NCBI GenBank assembly: GCA_964371555.1
Contig: CAYJMQ010000017.1
Coordinates: 1-34,561 of the forward strand
Direction: 5' to 3'
Source: CAYJMQ01 sp964371555
GTDB lineage: Bacteria > Bdellovibrionota > JACOXK01 > 2-02-FULL-40-11
Length of the DNA stretch: 34,561 nucleotides
Under the pieces are notes generated by a model that saw only the letters and a program-made list of their open reading frames with translations, ran no database searches and was not told where the DNA came from. Shown here piece after piece: positions 1 to 7,896 of this stretch (its first letter is position 1; every line of letters begins with the position of its first letter). A program made the translations under genes and the position numbers.

Positions 1-1
1 T

Positions 2-172
2 GATGGTGCGCTTATAAAGGAGGCCATTCAATTAACTGGATTTAAAAAAAAGACTCACTTGATTGAGGAAGCCTTGAGGGAGATGATCCGAAAAGTTAAA
101 CGTAGGAAAATTGTCAGTCAATTTGGGAAACTTAAGTTTGATGTCAAAGTGCTAAAGTTGCGGCACAGGTGA
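2..172 (+). CDS. vapB: VapB-family antitoxin, 5' end cut by window edge
   Basis: The frame ending at the TGA at 170-172 encodes about 56 residues (beginning DGALIKEAIQLTGFKKKTHL) and is open to the window edge, so the start codon lies outside. The run of small residues followed by LIEEALREMIR matches the DUF2191-type VapB antitoxins, whose N-terminal ribbon-helix-helix binds the operator and whose basic tail neutralises VapC. The following PIN-domain gene starts on the stop codon, the usual vapBC arrangement with translational coupling. I infer that the complex autoregulates its own promoter, which is not in view. Identity rests on the motif and the partner gene. Confidence 0.8.
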   Translation, partial: DGALIKEAIQLTGFKKKTHLIEEALREMIRKVKRRKIVSQFGKLKFDVKVLKLRHR

Positions 173-573
173 TGAAAGTTTTGGTTGATACTTCTTGCTG
201 GATCCATGTATTTCGCCACAAAGAATCATTTGAAGCTTCAGTTTTGGAAAGACTTTTGGATGAAGATGAGGTTGTGACGTCAAGCCTGATTATTGCCGAG
301 CTTCTCAGAGGAGCGCGTGGAAATAAAGAAATTTCATTCATTAGGCGTAGTTTTCTTAATCTTCCATGTGTTGCCGGTATAGATTATCTGGGCATCAAAA
401 TAGGTGATTTAGGCATTAAGCTTCGAAAAAAAGGGGTCACCGTTTCAACCATTGATCTTGTGTTGTCTGTGTTGGCGATTGAAAATAATCTTTTTCTTTA
501 TTCGCTCGATTGTAACTTTGAAATGATTGCCGAACAATCGCCACTTCAACTATTTAAACCATTAAAGCATTGA
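172..573 (+). CDS. vapC: VapC-family PIN-domain ribonuclease toxin
   Basis: This 133-residue protein is a single PIN domain. The four acidic residues expected to bind Mg2+ are visible: D6 in LVDTS, E43 in IIAELLRG, D95 in STIDLVLS and D113 in SLDCNF. PIN toxins of this group are endoribonucleases that cleave specific RNAs (tRNA or rRNA in characterised cases); the target here cannot be told. ATG 172 shares one base with the vapB stop codon; an in-frame GTG at 169 is the alternative start. Length is normal for VapC and no catalytic residue is missing, so the toxin is probably active and needs its antitoxin. Confidence 0.88.
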   Translation: MKVLVDTSCWIHVFRHKESFEASVLERLLDEDEVVTSSLIIAELLRGARGNKEISFIRRSFLNLPCVAGIDYLGIKIGDLGIKLRKKGVTVSTIDLVLSVLAIENNLFLYSLDCNFEMIAEQSPLQLFKPLKH

Positions 574-628
574 TTTTGGATTGAATAGCTTCTATAAGAT
601 TGGCTTGTTTAAAACCAATAAAAACAAA

Positions 629-672
629 GAAAGCTTCAGGTTTTAAAGGTGCACTTTTAACTTGATGCTTTC
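629..672 (+). promoter_or_regulatory. Imperfect inverted repeat just upstream of the ribosome binding site
   Basis: Arms 629-642 and 659-672 pair at 12 of 14 positions around a 16-nt loop. The right arm ends three bases before the strong Shine-Dalgarno sequence GGAGG at 676-680. A leader hairpin here could affect translation or mRNA stability of the secreted protein gene. No function is known. Confidence 0.35.
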
Positions 673-684
673 ATAGGAGGTTCT

Positions 685-1146
685 ATGAAAAAATTTGCTT
701 TGCTAACAATGATTGGTATTTGGGTTCTTTCATCGTTTGCTGCGCTGGCAGAGGATGAATCAGAGAATATTGCACCGGTCGAGTTTAGAAAGATCAAACT
801 TTATTTGAATATTGGAGAAGAAAAATTTGAAACCTTAATGTACGTCACCGGTTTGGAAGAGTTAGATGCCCATAGAGAAAGGTTTTTGGTCATTATTCCA
901 GAACAACCGGATTTCGCGAAGATAGCCGCTGGCTTTGGAGAATCTTCTGATGCAGGTACTTTTAAGTTTGTCATCGAACTGCTTGGAGAAAAGGTTAAAG
1001 CCGAGATTAAAATCGATTGGAAAGATGATCAAAATGCAAAGCCCGGTTATGTGGCGGAAGTAACAGGTTCAGTAACAGATGAAAAAGGAACCCGCCATAT
1101 CACTGGAACAGCAGTGATTCAAGAAGGATTTCTTACGCTAAAGTAA
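685..1146 (+). CDS. Small secreted/periplasmic protein of unknown function
   Basis: I do not recognise this 153-residue protein. It starts with a clear Sec signal peptide: basic MKK, a hydrophobic core to about residue 19, and an Ala-Leu-Ala cleavage motif near residues 20-22. The mature part (about 131 residues) is rich in charged and beta-forming stretches and has no cysteines, so it looks like a small soluble periplasmic or exported beta-protein. The start is supported by a strong GGAGG at 676-680. It stands alone between vapBC and a convergent polysaccharide operon. No functional motif is visible. Confidence 0.75.
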   Translation: MKKFALLTMIGIWVLSSFAALAEDESENIAPVEFRKIKLYLNIGEEKFETLMYVTGLEELDAHRERFLVIIPEQPDFAKIAAGFGESSDAGTFKFVIELLGEKVKAEIKIDWKDDQNAKPGYVAEVTGSVTDEKGTRHITGTAVIQEGFLTLK

Positions 1147-1277
1147 TCATTTCTCAAACGTCAAAAAGAGGGGTGATTTGACATCCTTAAATCGGGAAGT
1201 ACATTTTTGGTCCACTTCCTTCTCTAAAAACGAAGGTCTTGGGGGGCGCGTTTGTTGGAAATGTCTCGGATACCAAA

Positions 1278-2549
1278 CTAAGAGGGAGGGCAGGTTTTGA
1301 TTCTTTTGGAACAAGCGTCGCTTCCGGGGAATAGAGAACGAACATAAGCATATCCGATTGAACAGACTGTCCAAAAGAGGGCAATCAGCGGCAGGCTATA
1401 GAAGTTTGTGTCGACGAAGGCGTGGCAGGCCATCGCCAAAAGGCTTGTGAGAAAGGCGGCTGCGATTAATTTTTCAAGAGAGCTCTTTGCTGAAAGAAAT
1501 CCCCTGTAAATGGAAAGAAAAAAAGAAAAGAGAAGGATCAAAAAGGACGCGAGCCCTAAATATCCAATCTCTGATGCCATCTGAAGATAGCAGTTGTGGG
1601 GATACCAGGCGTCAAAATCCCCGACGAAAAGGGGGATGACTTCCGTGTAGGTATTGAGCCCCCAACCCAAAACGGGGCGCTCCTGAACCATTTCGAAGGC
1701 GCTTTTCCAGAGTTTGAGCCTGTCTTTGACAGAGCCGCTCGCGTTCATGCTGAAATTAAAGCTCTGCCGGAGGCTCTGCGTGAAAGGGGAGGGGGCGAGA
1801 AAAACAAAGAGCAGGGACGCGCTAAAGACCATCAGCGCTATTTTTTTCTTCCACAAAAAGAGTGTTGTCGAAATGGCGATGATCAAAGCGACAAAAGCGC
1901 CCCTGGAGTATGTAAAATAGAGCGCGATAAAACTAAGAAAAATAAGAACCCCGGAAATGAGGGATTTCATTTTATTTTTAAAATGATATGCGAGGCTGGC
2001 AAAGAGCAAAGGAATAACAGCGATCAGGTACGTGCCAAGGCAGTTGGGATGCGATAGTGAAGCGGAAATTCTCTTTCGATCTGTAGGTTCGATATGAATG
2101 ATATGCAGATTTTTACCGGCGATATCGGTTCCCGTCACAAATTGGATGAGCGCGTCTAGCATGAGAGCGGCGACAGAAACAAGAAAAACGACGTTGATTC
2201 TTTTTAAAACAGGCGGATTTTTTTTTAGAAATTCTGAAATGGCGATAAATAAGAGAAAGTATTTTATATATTTTGTAAATAGCGCCCTGAGGCTTAGCTC
2301 AATATTGTGGGTCATAAAGAGGGAAAGGGCGCAAACAAATAAAAAAATAAGCCAGGGGATTGTAATATGTGTTTCAGGGAAAGAAGCGTCTTTTTGAAGT
2401 CTTCGCCAATTATGAGAGACGAGCCAGCAAAAAATTATTGATATAATTGAGACTTCAACCGCCGTTTTTGAAAAGGGAATGCCGAAGATCAAAAGATAAA
2501 GAAAGATCTCAGAGCCTTTGTCCAGATAAGAGGCGAATTTAGTAGGCAT
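1278..2549 (-). CDS. O-antigen ligase/polymerase-like membrane protein (Wzy_C family)
   Basis: This 423-residue protein has about ten to twelve hydrophobic segments, with a large loop between late segments containing GWGLNTYTEV and WYPHNCYLQMASEIGYLG. The xPHNxYLQ motif after a GxGxxx motif is typical of the Wzy_C (O-antigen ligase/polymerase) family. Such proteins join lipid-linked glycans to lipid A core, or polymerise repeat units, at the periplasmic face of the inner membrane. Ligase cannot be told from polymerase by sequence alone. The gene is the last of a four-gene minus-strand operon and overlaps the upstream phosphosugar transferase gene by 11 bp. The C-terminal tail (SDACSKRIKTCPPS) is short and hydrophilic. 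Confidence 0.85.
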   Translation of the reverse strand: MPTKFASYLDKGSEIFLYLLIFGIPFSKTAVEVSIISIIFCWLVSHNWRRLQKDASFPETHITIPWLIFLFVCALSLFMTHNIELSLRALFTKYIKYFLLFIAISEFLKKNPPVLKRINVVFLVSVAALMLDALIQFVTGTDIAGKNLHIIHIEPTDRKRISASLSHPNCLGTYLIAVIPLLFASLAYHFKNKMKSLISGVLIFLSFIALYFTYSRGAFVALIIAISTTLFLWKKKIALMVFSASLLFVFLAPSPFTQSLRQSFNFSMNASGSVKDRLKLWKSAFEMVQERPVLGWGLNTYTEVIPLFVGDFDAWYPHNCYLQMASEIGYLGLASFLILLFSFFLSIYRGFLSAKSSLEKLIAAAFLTSLLAMACHAFVDTNFYSLPLIALFWTVCSIGYAYVRSLFPGSDACSKRIKTCPPS

Positions 2550-3942
2550 TCTTATTAAAGAGTCCCCGCCAGAGAGTTAACCAGATGATTTTTAAGTCAA
2601 ACCAGGCAGACCAGTTTTTGATATAGAAAAGATCATGTTCAATCCGTTTTTCAAGATCGGTATTTCCTCTCCATCCGTTTATTTGTGCCCAACCCGTAAG
2701 GCCCGCTTTCACTTTGTGTCTTAGCATATAATTTGCGTAATGATCTTTGAATTTGCTGACAAATTCAGGTCGTTCAGGGCGCGGCCCCACAAGGCTCATA
2801 TCCCCCTTGATCACGTTTAGAAATTGGGGGAGTTCATCGAGCGAGAATTTTCTGAGCGCCGTTCCGATCTGCGTGCGTCTGGGATCATCCTGCACCGCCC
2901 AAACAGCCCCCGTTTCTTTCTCAGCATTGATGCGCATCGTCCGGAATTTATAGATTTTGATTTTCTTTCCATCGAGTCCCACACGCTCCTGGGAATAGAG
3001 AATAGGGCCGGGGGAGAATATTTTTATGAGAATCGCTGTAACTGTCATGAGCGGGAGCGAAAGAAGGAGAAAAAACGATCCGAGCAGGATATCGAGAGTT
3101 CGTTTGAGGAGCACATTCCAGCTATCGAGCGGGGTGTCGTTTAACGAAATAAACGGGAGTCCATCCAAATCCTCGATATCGTAGGTGAGAGACGCAAACC
3201 GGTAGAATTCCGGGACAATTTTTACATCGACCGTCTCGTTTTTAAGGATGGAAAGGGCGGAATGGAGAGAGGGATAATCATTGGCGTCGAGTGCAATGAT
3301 GACCTGATCGAGATGAATGTCCCTGATCAGGGAAGGGAGCATCGAAAGATCGCCAATGATTTTTGGGGAGACGCCGGCACAACTATCTGCCTGTTTCTGA
3401 ACCGCAATAAAGCCGACAATCCGGATTCCTGTTTCCGCGCGGTTTTCAATTTTTTTGGCCGTCGTCGCGGCAAGTTCTCCGGTTCCAATGATGACAATGT
3501 GTCTCAAGTTGAGCCCTTTTAATCTCAGATACGATAGCAATGCCTGAAAAAGAATCCGAAAAAGACAAAGAAGCGAGAAACTTATTGCGAAAAAATAACC
3601 GATAACTCCCCTTGAGAAGCGATACTCCTGAAATAAGTAGGTTGAGGCGATAAATAAAAGTGTTGCGATGACAGAGGCGTTGAAAATTTTTCGAAATGCC
3701 CGCAATCGGGAGGTGAGCCGTTGAAACTTATAAAGACCTGAAAAATGGAGCGAGAGACCCCAAATCGTTAAAATAACAATCGAAAGCGACATATGGTAAG
3801 AGAAGCTATAAATTCCTTTCGGGGCCGGAATAAGGGTGAGAAAAAAACGAAAAAAATAGGCAAAGACCCATGAGACGAGAATAATGGAAAGATCGCCCAA
3901 AAAAAGGAGTCTTGCCCAGAGGATCCGGTATTTTTTAATCAT
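2539..3942 (-). CDS. Polyprenyl-phosphate sugar-1-phosphate transferase (WcaJ/WbaP type)
   Basis: This 467-residue protein should start glycan synthesis by moving a sugar-1-phosphate from a UDP-sugar to undecaprenyl phosphate. Four N-terminal membrane segments (to about residue 130) are followed by a Rossmann-like domain (HIVIIGTGELAATTAKK). A further membrane helix leads into the C-terminal bacterial sugar transferase domain, with KRTLDILLG, YKFRTMR, SLDELPQFLNVIKGDMSLVG and a PRPE motif. The full length and N-terminal domain point to the WcaJ-like class (often glucose-1-phosphate), rather than short PglC-like enzymes. Donor specificity is inferred. It sits mid-operon after two glycosyltransferases and overlaps the ligase gene. 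Confidence 0.9.
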   Translation of the reverse strand: MIKKYRILWARLLFLGDLSIILVSWVFAYFFRFFLTLIPAPKGIYSFSYHMSLSIVILTIWGLSLHFSGLYKFQRLTSRLRAFRKIFNASVIATLLFIASTYLFQEYRFSRGVIGYFFAISFSLLCLFRILFQALLSYLRLKGLNLRHIVIIGTGELAATTAKKIENRAETGIRIVGFIAVQKQADSCAGVSPKIIGDLSMLPSLIRDIHLDQVIIALDANDYPSLHSALSILKNETVDVKIVPEFYRFASLTYDIEDLDGLPFISLNDTPLDSWNVLLKRTLDILLGSFFLLLSLPLMTVTAILIKIFSPGPILYSQERVGLDGKKIKIYKFRTMRINAEKETGAVWAVQDDPRRTQIGTALRKFSLDELPQFLNVIKGDMSLVGPRPERPEFVSKFKDHYANYMLRHKVKAGLTGWAQINGWRGNTDLEKRIEHDLFYIKNWSAWFDLKIIWLTLWRGLFNKNAY

Positions 3943-3951
3943 ATATCAACT

Positions 3952-3992
3952 TTAATTCGGCAAAATGAGGTTGGCTTATTTTGTCGAATTAA
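3952..3992 (-). promoter_or_regulatory. 15-bp inverted repeat in the only gap inside the polysaccharide operon
   Basis: Arms 3952-3966 and 3978-3992 are complementary except at one position (3960/3984), with an 11-nt loop. It lies in the 76-bp gap between the GT4 gene and the phosphosugar transferase gene, while the other junctions in this operon overlap. No U-tract follows on the minus strand, so an attenuator or mRNA-stabilising hairpin is more likely than a simple terminator. Confidence 0.45.
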
Positions 3993-4018
3993 GGTTAACA
4001 CACATTTCTTAAAGGTTA

Positions 4019-5107
4019 TCAATAAGAGATATATTTTTCAACGTAATCCCTGAATGTTTCTTTAAAGATTTCCTTATCGAATCTTAACGCGTGTTCCCTG
4101 ATTTTCTCCGGATTGAACCGTTGTTTTTCCCTTTCAAAAAGCAGGATGGCCTCTATCAGTGAATCGACAGTCTGTTCTTTAAAGAAAATGCCGGTCTCTT
4201 CTGTAACCGTCTCGAGCGCCCCTCCCCCGGCGTAAGCGATCACGGGTCTTCCGGAGGCCATCGCCTCAACAGGGGCAATGCCAAAATCTTCTTCTCCGGG
4301 AAAGATGAATGCTTTGCACCGGGAAAAAAGCCCGGCGAGATGATCTCCCGATTGCCAGCCAAGAAAAGTGATATTCTTGTTTGATTTTTTTTGGAGATAG
4401 GCGCTTTCAGGTCCCTGTCCCGCAATGACGAGGGGATAGTTCAGCCGGTTAAAGGCTTTGATCGCAAGATCTATTTTCTTATAAGGGACAAGCGCTGACA
4501 CGATGAGATAGTAGTTTTTTATTTCTTTAGAAATAAAAAACTGATCCGTCTCTACCGGTGGATAGATGATATCTGCGGTTCTCTGATAATAACGCTGGAT
4601 TCTTTCGGATATGGCATGTGAAATAGCGATAAACCGATCAACCTTTTTATTTGAAGCCAGATCCCATGTCTTGAGATACGAGGAGATACCCGAGAAAGCA
4701 ATTTGTGAAATTGGGTTTTTTTTCTTCTGAAAATAATCATCGGTTTTGATCCAGAGATAACGCATCGGCGTATAGCAGTAGCATAGGTGGGGGATCCCCG
4801 CTTCTTTTGTGATTCCCTTTGCGGCGCAATGAGAGCTCGTGATCAAAAGATCGTAATTTTTGATTTTGAGCCCCTCGATGGCTTTTGGGAAAAGGGGGAG
4901 GTAATAACGATAATGGGAAGAGAGGAGTGGAAATTTTTGAAGAAAAGAGGTTGTGATCTTTTGTTTTTCGATTGTTTCTGAAACAGAGCCTTTTATGTGA
5001 AAAAGCGTATAGAGATCGGCGCCGGGGAAAAGCTCGAGCATTGCTTCAAGGACTTTCTCGCCCCCGCGCATTCCGGTCAGCCAGTCATGAACGATTGCAA
5101 TTTTCAT
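4019..5107 (-). CDS. GT4 glycosyltransferase (WbaZ/mannosyltransferase-like)
   Basis: I chose ATG 5107, which gives 362 residues beginning MKIAIVHDWLTGMRGGEKVL. This is the typical N-terminus of WbaZ/MtfB-like GT4 enzymes; a longer frame to 5305 only adds sequence overlapping the upstream gene. The fold is GT-B. The acceptor-side glycine-rich loop (MRGGEK) is near residue 13, and the donor-binding C-terminal domain has FIFPGEEDFGIAPVEAMASGRP with the E-x7-E motif. It should add a sugar, possibly mannose, from a nucleotide-sugar donor to the undecaprenyl-linked glycan at the cytoplasmic membrane face. It overlaps the upstream GT4 gene by 23 bp. Sugar specificity is inferred only. Confidence 0.85.
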   Translation of the reverse strand: MKIAIVHDWLTGMRGGEKVLEAMLELFPGADLYTLFHIKGSVSETIEKQKITTSFLQKFPLLSSHYRYYLPLFPKAIEGLKIKNYDLLITSSHCAAKGITKEAGIPHLCYCYTPMRYLWIKTDDYFQKKKNPISQIAFSGISSYLKTWDLASNKKVDRFIAISHAISERIQRYYQRTADIIYPPVETDQFFISKEIKNYYLIVSALVPYKKIDLAIKAFNRLNYPLVIAGQGPESAYLQKKSNKNITFLGWQSGDHLAGLFSRCKAFIFPGEEDFGIAPVEAMASGRPVIAYAGGGALETVTEETGIFFKEQTVDSLIEAILLFEREKQRFNPEKIREHALRFDKEIFKETFRDYVEKYISY

Positions 5108-6131
5108 AGACTTCAACAGTCTTTCTTGCCGCATCTTCCCATGAGAATTTTTTGGAATGCCTGATCCCCTCCTGATCGATATGATAGGTTTGGGGATCGC
5201 CGAGCAGACGCTGCATTGCGTTGGCGAGGGCATTGATGTCCAGAGGATCCACAAGAATAGCCGTAGTCCCCGCGATTTCAGAAAGGGGAGGGCGGTTTGA
5301 CACAATCATTTTTTTTCCACAGGCGGCGGCCTCTATGACGGGGAGTCCAAATCCCTCATAAAGGGAGGGATAAACAAGAAAAGCCGAAAGTTGATAGAGG
5401 CATGCAAGATCTTCGGTATCTACATGCCCGACAGAGTGAATCTGAGGATGGAGATAGCTTACGCCCATAAGAACAAGTTTAAAGTCGGTTTTTAGCCGTT
5501 CAAAAGCCCGAACCACACTGCCCAGATTTTTGTGTTTTTTGGAGTTTCCAATCCAGAGGATAAAACGCTCTGGCAGGCGATATTTTATCCGGCATGCATC
5601 CAGATGTTGTTTATTTTCCAAAGGAGAAAATTTTGAACTGACCCCGTTATAAATTACAGATATTTTGTTTTCAGGAATTTTATAATAATCGATGACTTCC
5701 TTTTTGGAAAATTGTGAAACCGTTATGATTTTTTTTGCCTTCCGGACAGCTCGTTTCAGAATCGTCTGATAATAGAGGGTTGTGTGAAACCGTTTCATCT
5801 CCCGGCACCTCACGTGATTCAAATCGTGAAGGGTCAGAATGAAGGGGACCGGACAATAGAATGGAATGATGAAAGAAGGAGAATGATACAAATCGGGTTT
5901 GAGTTTTTTGATGAGTCCGGGAAGTTCCATCTGTTCCCGTAAAGAAATCCAGCGGGATTTTGTTTGAAGGCATTCAAAAGAGAGTTGTTTTTTGAGCGCA
6001 GGGTGACAAATGAGCAGTGTATAGCGATTTACGCGGTCTATTTTTTCCAACTGCCTGAGCAGTTGGAAAAGATGGGTTGCGATGCCATGGGGCTGATCTC
6101 CAATCATTCTCGCGTCGATCAGAACGTGCAT
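5085..6131 (-). CDS. GT4 glycosyltransferase, first gene of the polysaccharide operon
   Basis: ATG 6131 gives a 348-residue protein starting MHVLIDARMIGDQPHGIATH, the normal beginning of this GT4 group; a longer frame to 6197 adds an unconvincing 22 residues. The N-terminal half contains the expected acceptor loop and LHDLNHVRC. The C-terminal half has the donor-site sequence YPSLYEGFGLPVIEAAACG with the E-x7-E motif, and FILWIGNSKKHKNL. It is a retaining GT-B enzyme acting on a lipid-linked glycan in the cytoplasm. It is the promoter-proximal gene of the minus-strand operon and is divergent from the membrane glycosyltransferase at 6202. Donor and acceptor are unknown. Confidence 0.86.
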   Translation of the reverse strand: MHVLIDARMIGDQPHGIATHLFQLLRQLEKIDRVNRYTLLICHPALKKQLSFECLQTKSRWISLREQMELPGLIKKLKPDLYHSPSFIIPFYCPVPFILTLHDLNHVRCREMKRFHTTLYYQTILKRAVRKAKKIITVSQFSKKEVIDYYKIPENKISVIYNGVSSKFSPLENKQHLDACRIKYRLPERFILWIGNSKKHKNLGSVVRAFERLKTDFKLVLMGVSYLHPQIHSVGHVDTEDLACLYQLSAFLVYPSLYEGFGLPVIEAAACGKKMIVSNRPPLSEIAGTTAILVDPLDINALANAMQRLLGDPQTYHIDQEGIRHSKKFSWEDAARKTVEVYENCNRS

Positions 6132-6160
6132 GGTTTCGGGCGTATCTTTAAAAATGTCGT

Positions 6161-6188
6161 TTGTCAAATAAGCCCCGCGTGGTATAGA
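6161..6188 (+). promoter_or_regulatory. Candidate sigma70-type promoter for the GT39-like gene
   Basis: TTGTCA at 6161-6166, a 16-bp spacer and TATAGA at 6183-6188 lie in the divergent gap before ATG 6202. Transcription would start about 7 nt before that ATG, leaving almost no leader. No Shine-Dalgarno sequence is visible there. Confidence 0.4.
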
Positions 6189-6201
6189 TGCCGCCATTCA
6201 G

Positions 6202-7896
6202 ATGAATATGGCGAGATTCCCCCTTTTCTGGATTCTCTTATTCGGTTTTTTGATCCGTCTGACCGGAATTGGGTTCGGGCTGCCGGATGTTTATCATGCT
6301 GACGAACCGATGATGGTCAATCACGCGGTTTCATACGCAAGCTGGGATTTTAATCCACACTATTTCAAACTCCCGCCGCTTCTCTCTTATCTGCTTTTTA
6401 TCATTTATGGGATCTATTTTGCGGCGGGTTATCTCTTTGGTTTTTTCAGTTCATTGGCCGAATTTGAGGGACTTTTTGTCGCAAATCCGACCTCGTTTTA
6501 TCTGCTTTCGCGATTTATTTTTGGCGTTCTTTTGGGGACAGCCTCCATTTATCTTGTTTATTCTTTATCTCTTTCTTTCTTTAAAGAGAAATGGATTGCC
6601 ATTTTGAGTTCGTTCTTTTTGGCTTTTTCTTTTTTGCATGTGATCCATTCTCATTATGTCTATCACGATATTCCGATGGTCTTTTTTATCCTGCTTACGG
6701 TCCGAAAAATTTACGACCTTTATAAAGATCCGAAACTCTCTCATTATCTTTGGGCCGCTTTTTTTGGCGGAATTGCCGCAGGTTTCAAATATAATGCGGC
6801 GCTTGTTTCGCTCTCCCTCTTTTTGGCTCATGTTTTAAAGGAAGAAAAAATTTCTCTCCGCGCCGTCTTTTTGGATAAAAAGCTTTATGGGGCGGCTGTC
6901 GTTATGATTTTCACTTATTTTTTGACCAATCCCTTTTCGATAATTTCATTTCCTGAATTTGCGGGGGAACTGACAACGCAATTTGACGCCGAAGACAGAC
7001 TCCCCTTCTTTTATCATCTCAGATACTCGCTTGCGGAAGGGATGGGAAAGCCCCTGCTCGTTTGTTCGCTCCTGGGATTTGCGATCGCGATTTTTCAATT
7101 GAGAAGAGCCTGGGTTTTATTCTCTTTTCCTTTGATTTTTTATCTCTTCTGCGTCTTTGTCAGCCAGCCTCATGAAAGATATATGCTTCCGGTTGTTCCA
7201 TTTTTTGCCATATCAGCGGCTTATTTTATTTTTTGGCTCTATCAGATAACCCCCTCAAAGAAGCCGTCGCTGCTTTATCTGATGGCTGGGCTCGTATTGC
7301 TTCCGACACTGATAAAGTCTCTCTATGTCGATGGGATGCTTTTTGAGACCGACACGCGCGCAGAAGCAAAGGAATGGATCGAAAAGAACATTCCGAAAGG
7401 GGCTTCGATTGCTCTGGATCACACTTTTTTTCTTCCAAAGCTTCTTCACAGTTCCAGGCAGCTTGAAGAAAAATTGAATGAGGCGGTTTCCCCGCTTCAA
7501 AAACGGCGGATTGAACTGCTCAAACATATTTCTGAAAGAAAGGCGTCTTACAACCTCTTTTATCTGGTTTCTTCTTTGGTTTCTTCTGGCGATAAGAATG
7601 AGGAATTTTTGTTCTCGCGTCCTGTTATTAAAAAATCGTGGAGGGAACTAAAAGAAAAGGGAATTCAGTATATTGTCATTCATAAACGGGAAGAGGATTT
7701 TAGCGATTTTTACTTAAATATCGATTGGAAGACTGGGCGTCAGGCAAGGCTTCTTCAGACATTTAGCCCCTATCGTGATTCCAAAAAGATATATTCCGTT
7801 GAGCCTGTGATTAATACGGCAGTCCCCTTTCTGTCGCAGGAGGTCTATTCAAGGGTGAGAGCAGGGTATACGATTCAAATTTATGAAATTAAATGA
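6202..7896 (+). CDS. GT39/PMT-like polytopic membrane glycosyltransferase
   Basis: This 564-residue protein has about ten membrane segments in its first 390 residues and a soluble C-terminal domain of about 170 residues. Just after the first segment it has VYHADEPMMVNHA. An acidic DE pair in the first periplasmic loop is the hallmark of ArnT/PMT (GT39 and related GT-C) enzymes, where the Asp acts in catalysis. Such enzymes use polyprenyl-phosphate sugars and act at the outer face of the inner membrane. The acceptor is unknown. ATG 6202 is used; ATG 6208 is the alternative. It overlaps the YfhO-like gene by 14 bp. A nearby GT2 gene could make the lipid-linked donor. Confidence 0.8.
   Translation: MNMARFPLFWILLFGFLIRLTGIGFGLPDVYHADEPMMVNHAVSYASWDFNPHYFKLPPLLSYLLFIIYGIYFAAGYLFGFFSSLAEFEGLFVANPTSFYLLSRFIFGVLLGTASIYLVYSLSLSFFKEKWIAILSSFFLAFSFLHVIHSHYVYHDIPMVFFILLTVRKIYDLYKDPKLSHYLWAAFFGGIAAGFKYNAALVSLSLFLAHVLKEEKISLRAVFLDKKLYGAAVVMIFTYFLTNPFSIISFPEFAGELTTQFDAEDRLPFFYHLRYSLAEGMGKPLLVCSLLGFAIAIFQLRRAWVLFSFPLIFYLFCVFVSQPHERYMLPVVPFFAISAAYFIFWLYQITPSKKPSLLYLMAGLVLLPTLIKSLYVDGMLFETDTRAEAKEWIEKNIPKGASIALDHTFFLPKLLHSSRQLEEKLNEAVSPLQKRRIELLKHISERKASYNLFYLVSSLVSSGDKNEEFLFSRPVIKKSWRELKEKGIQYIVIHKREEDFSDFYLNIDWKTGRQARLLQTFSPYRDSKKIYSVEPVINTAVPFLSQEVYSRVRAGYTIQIYEIK

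Noticed and set aside
1160..1182. GTCAAA...TTTGAC inverted repeat between the secreted protein and the ligase gene
   Set aside because: Only a 6-bp stem with an 11-nt loop and no U-tract; expected by chance.
1596..2057. 153-codon plus-strand open frame within the ligase gene
   Set aside because: Antisense to a well-supported membrane protein; composition is that of a shadow frame.
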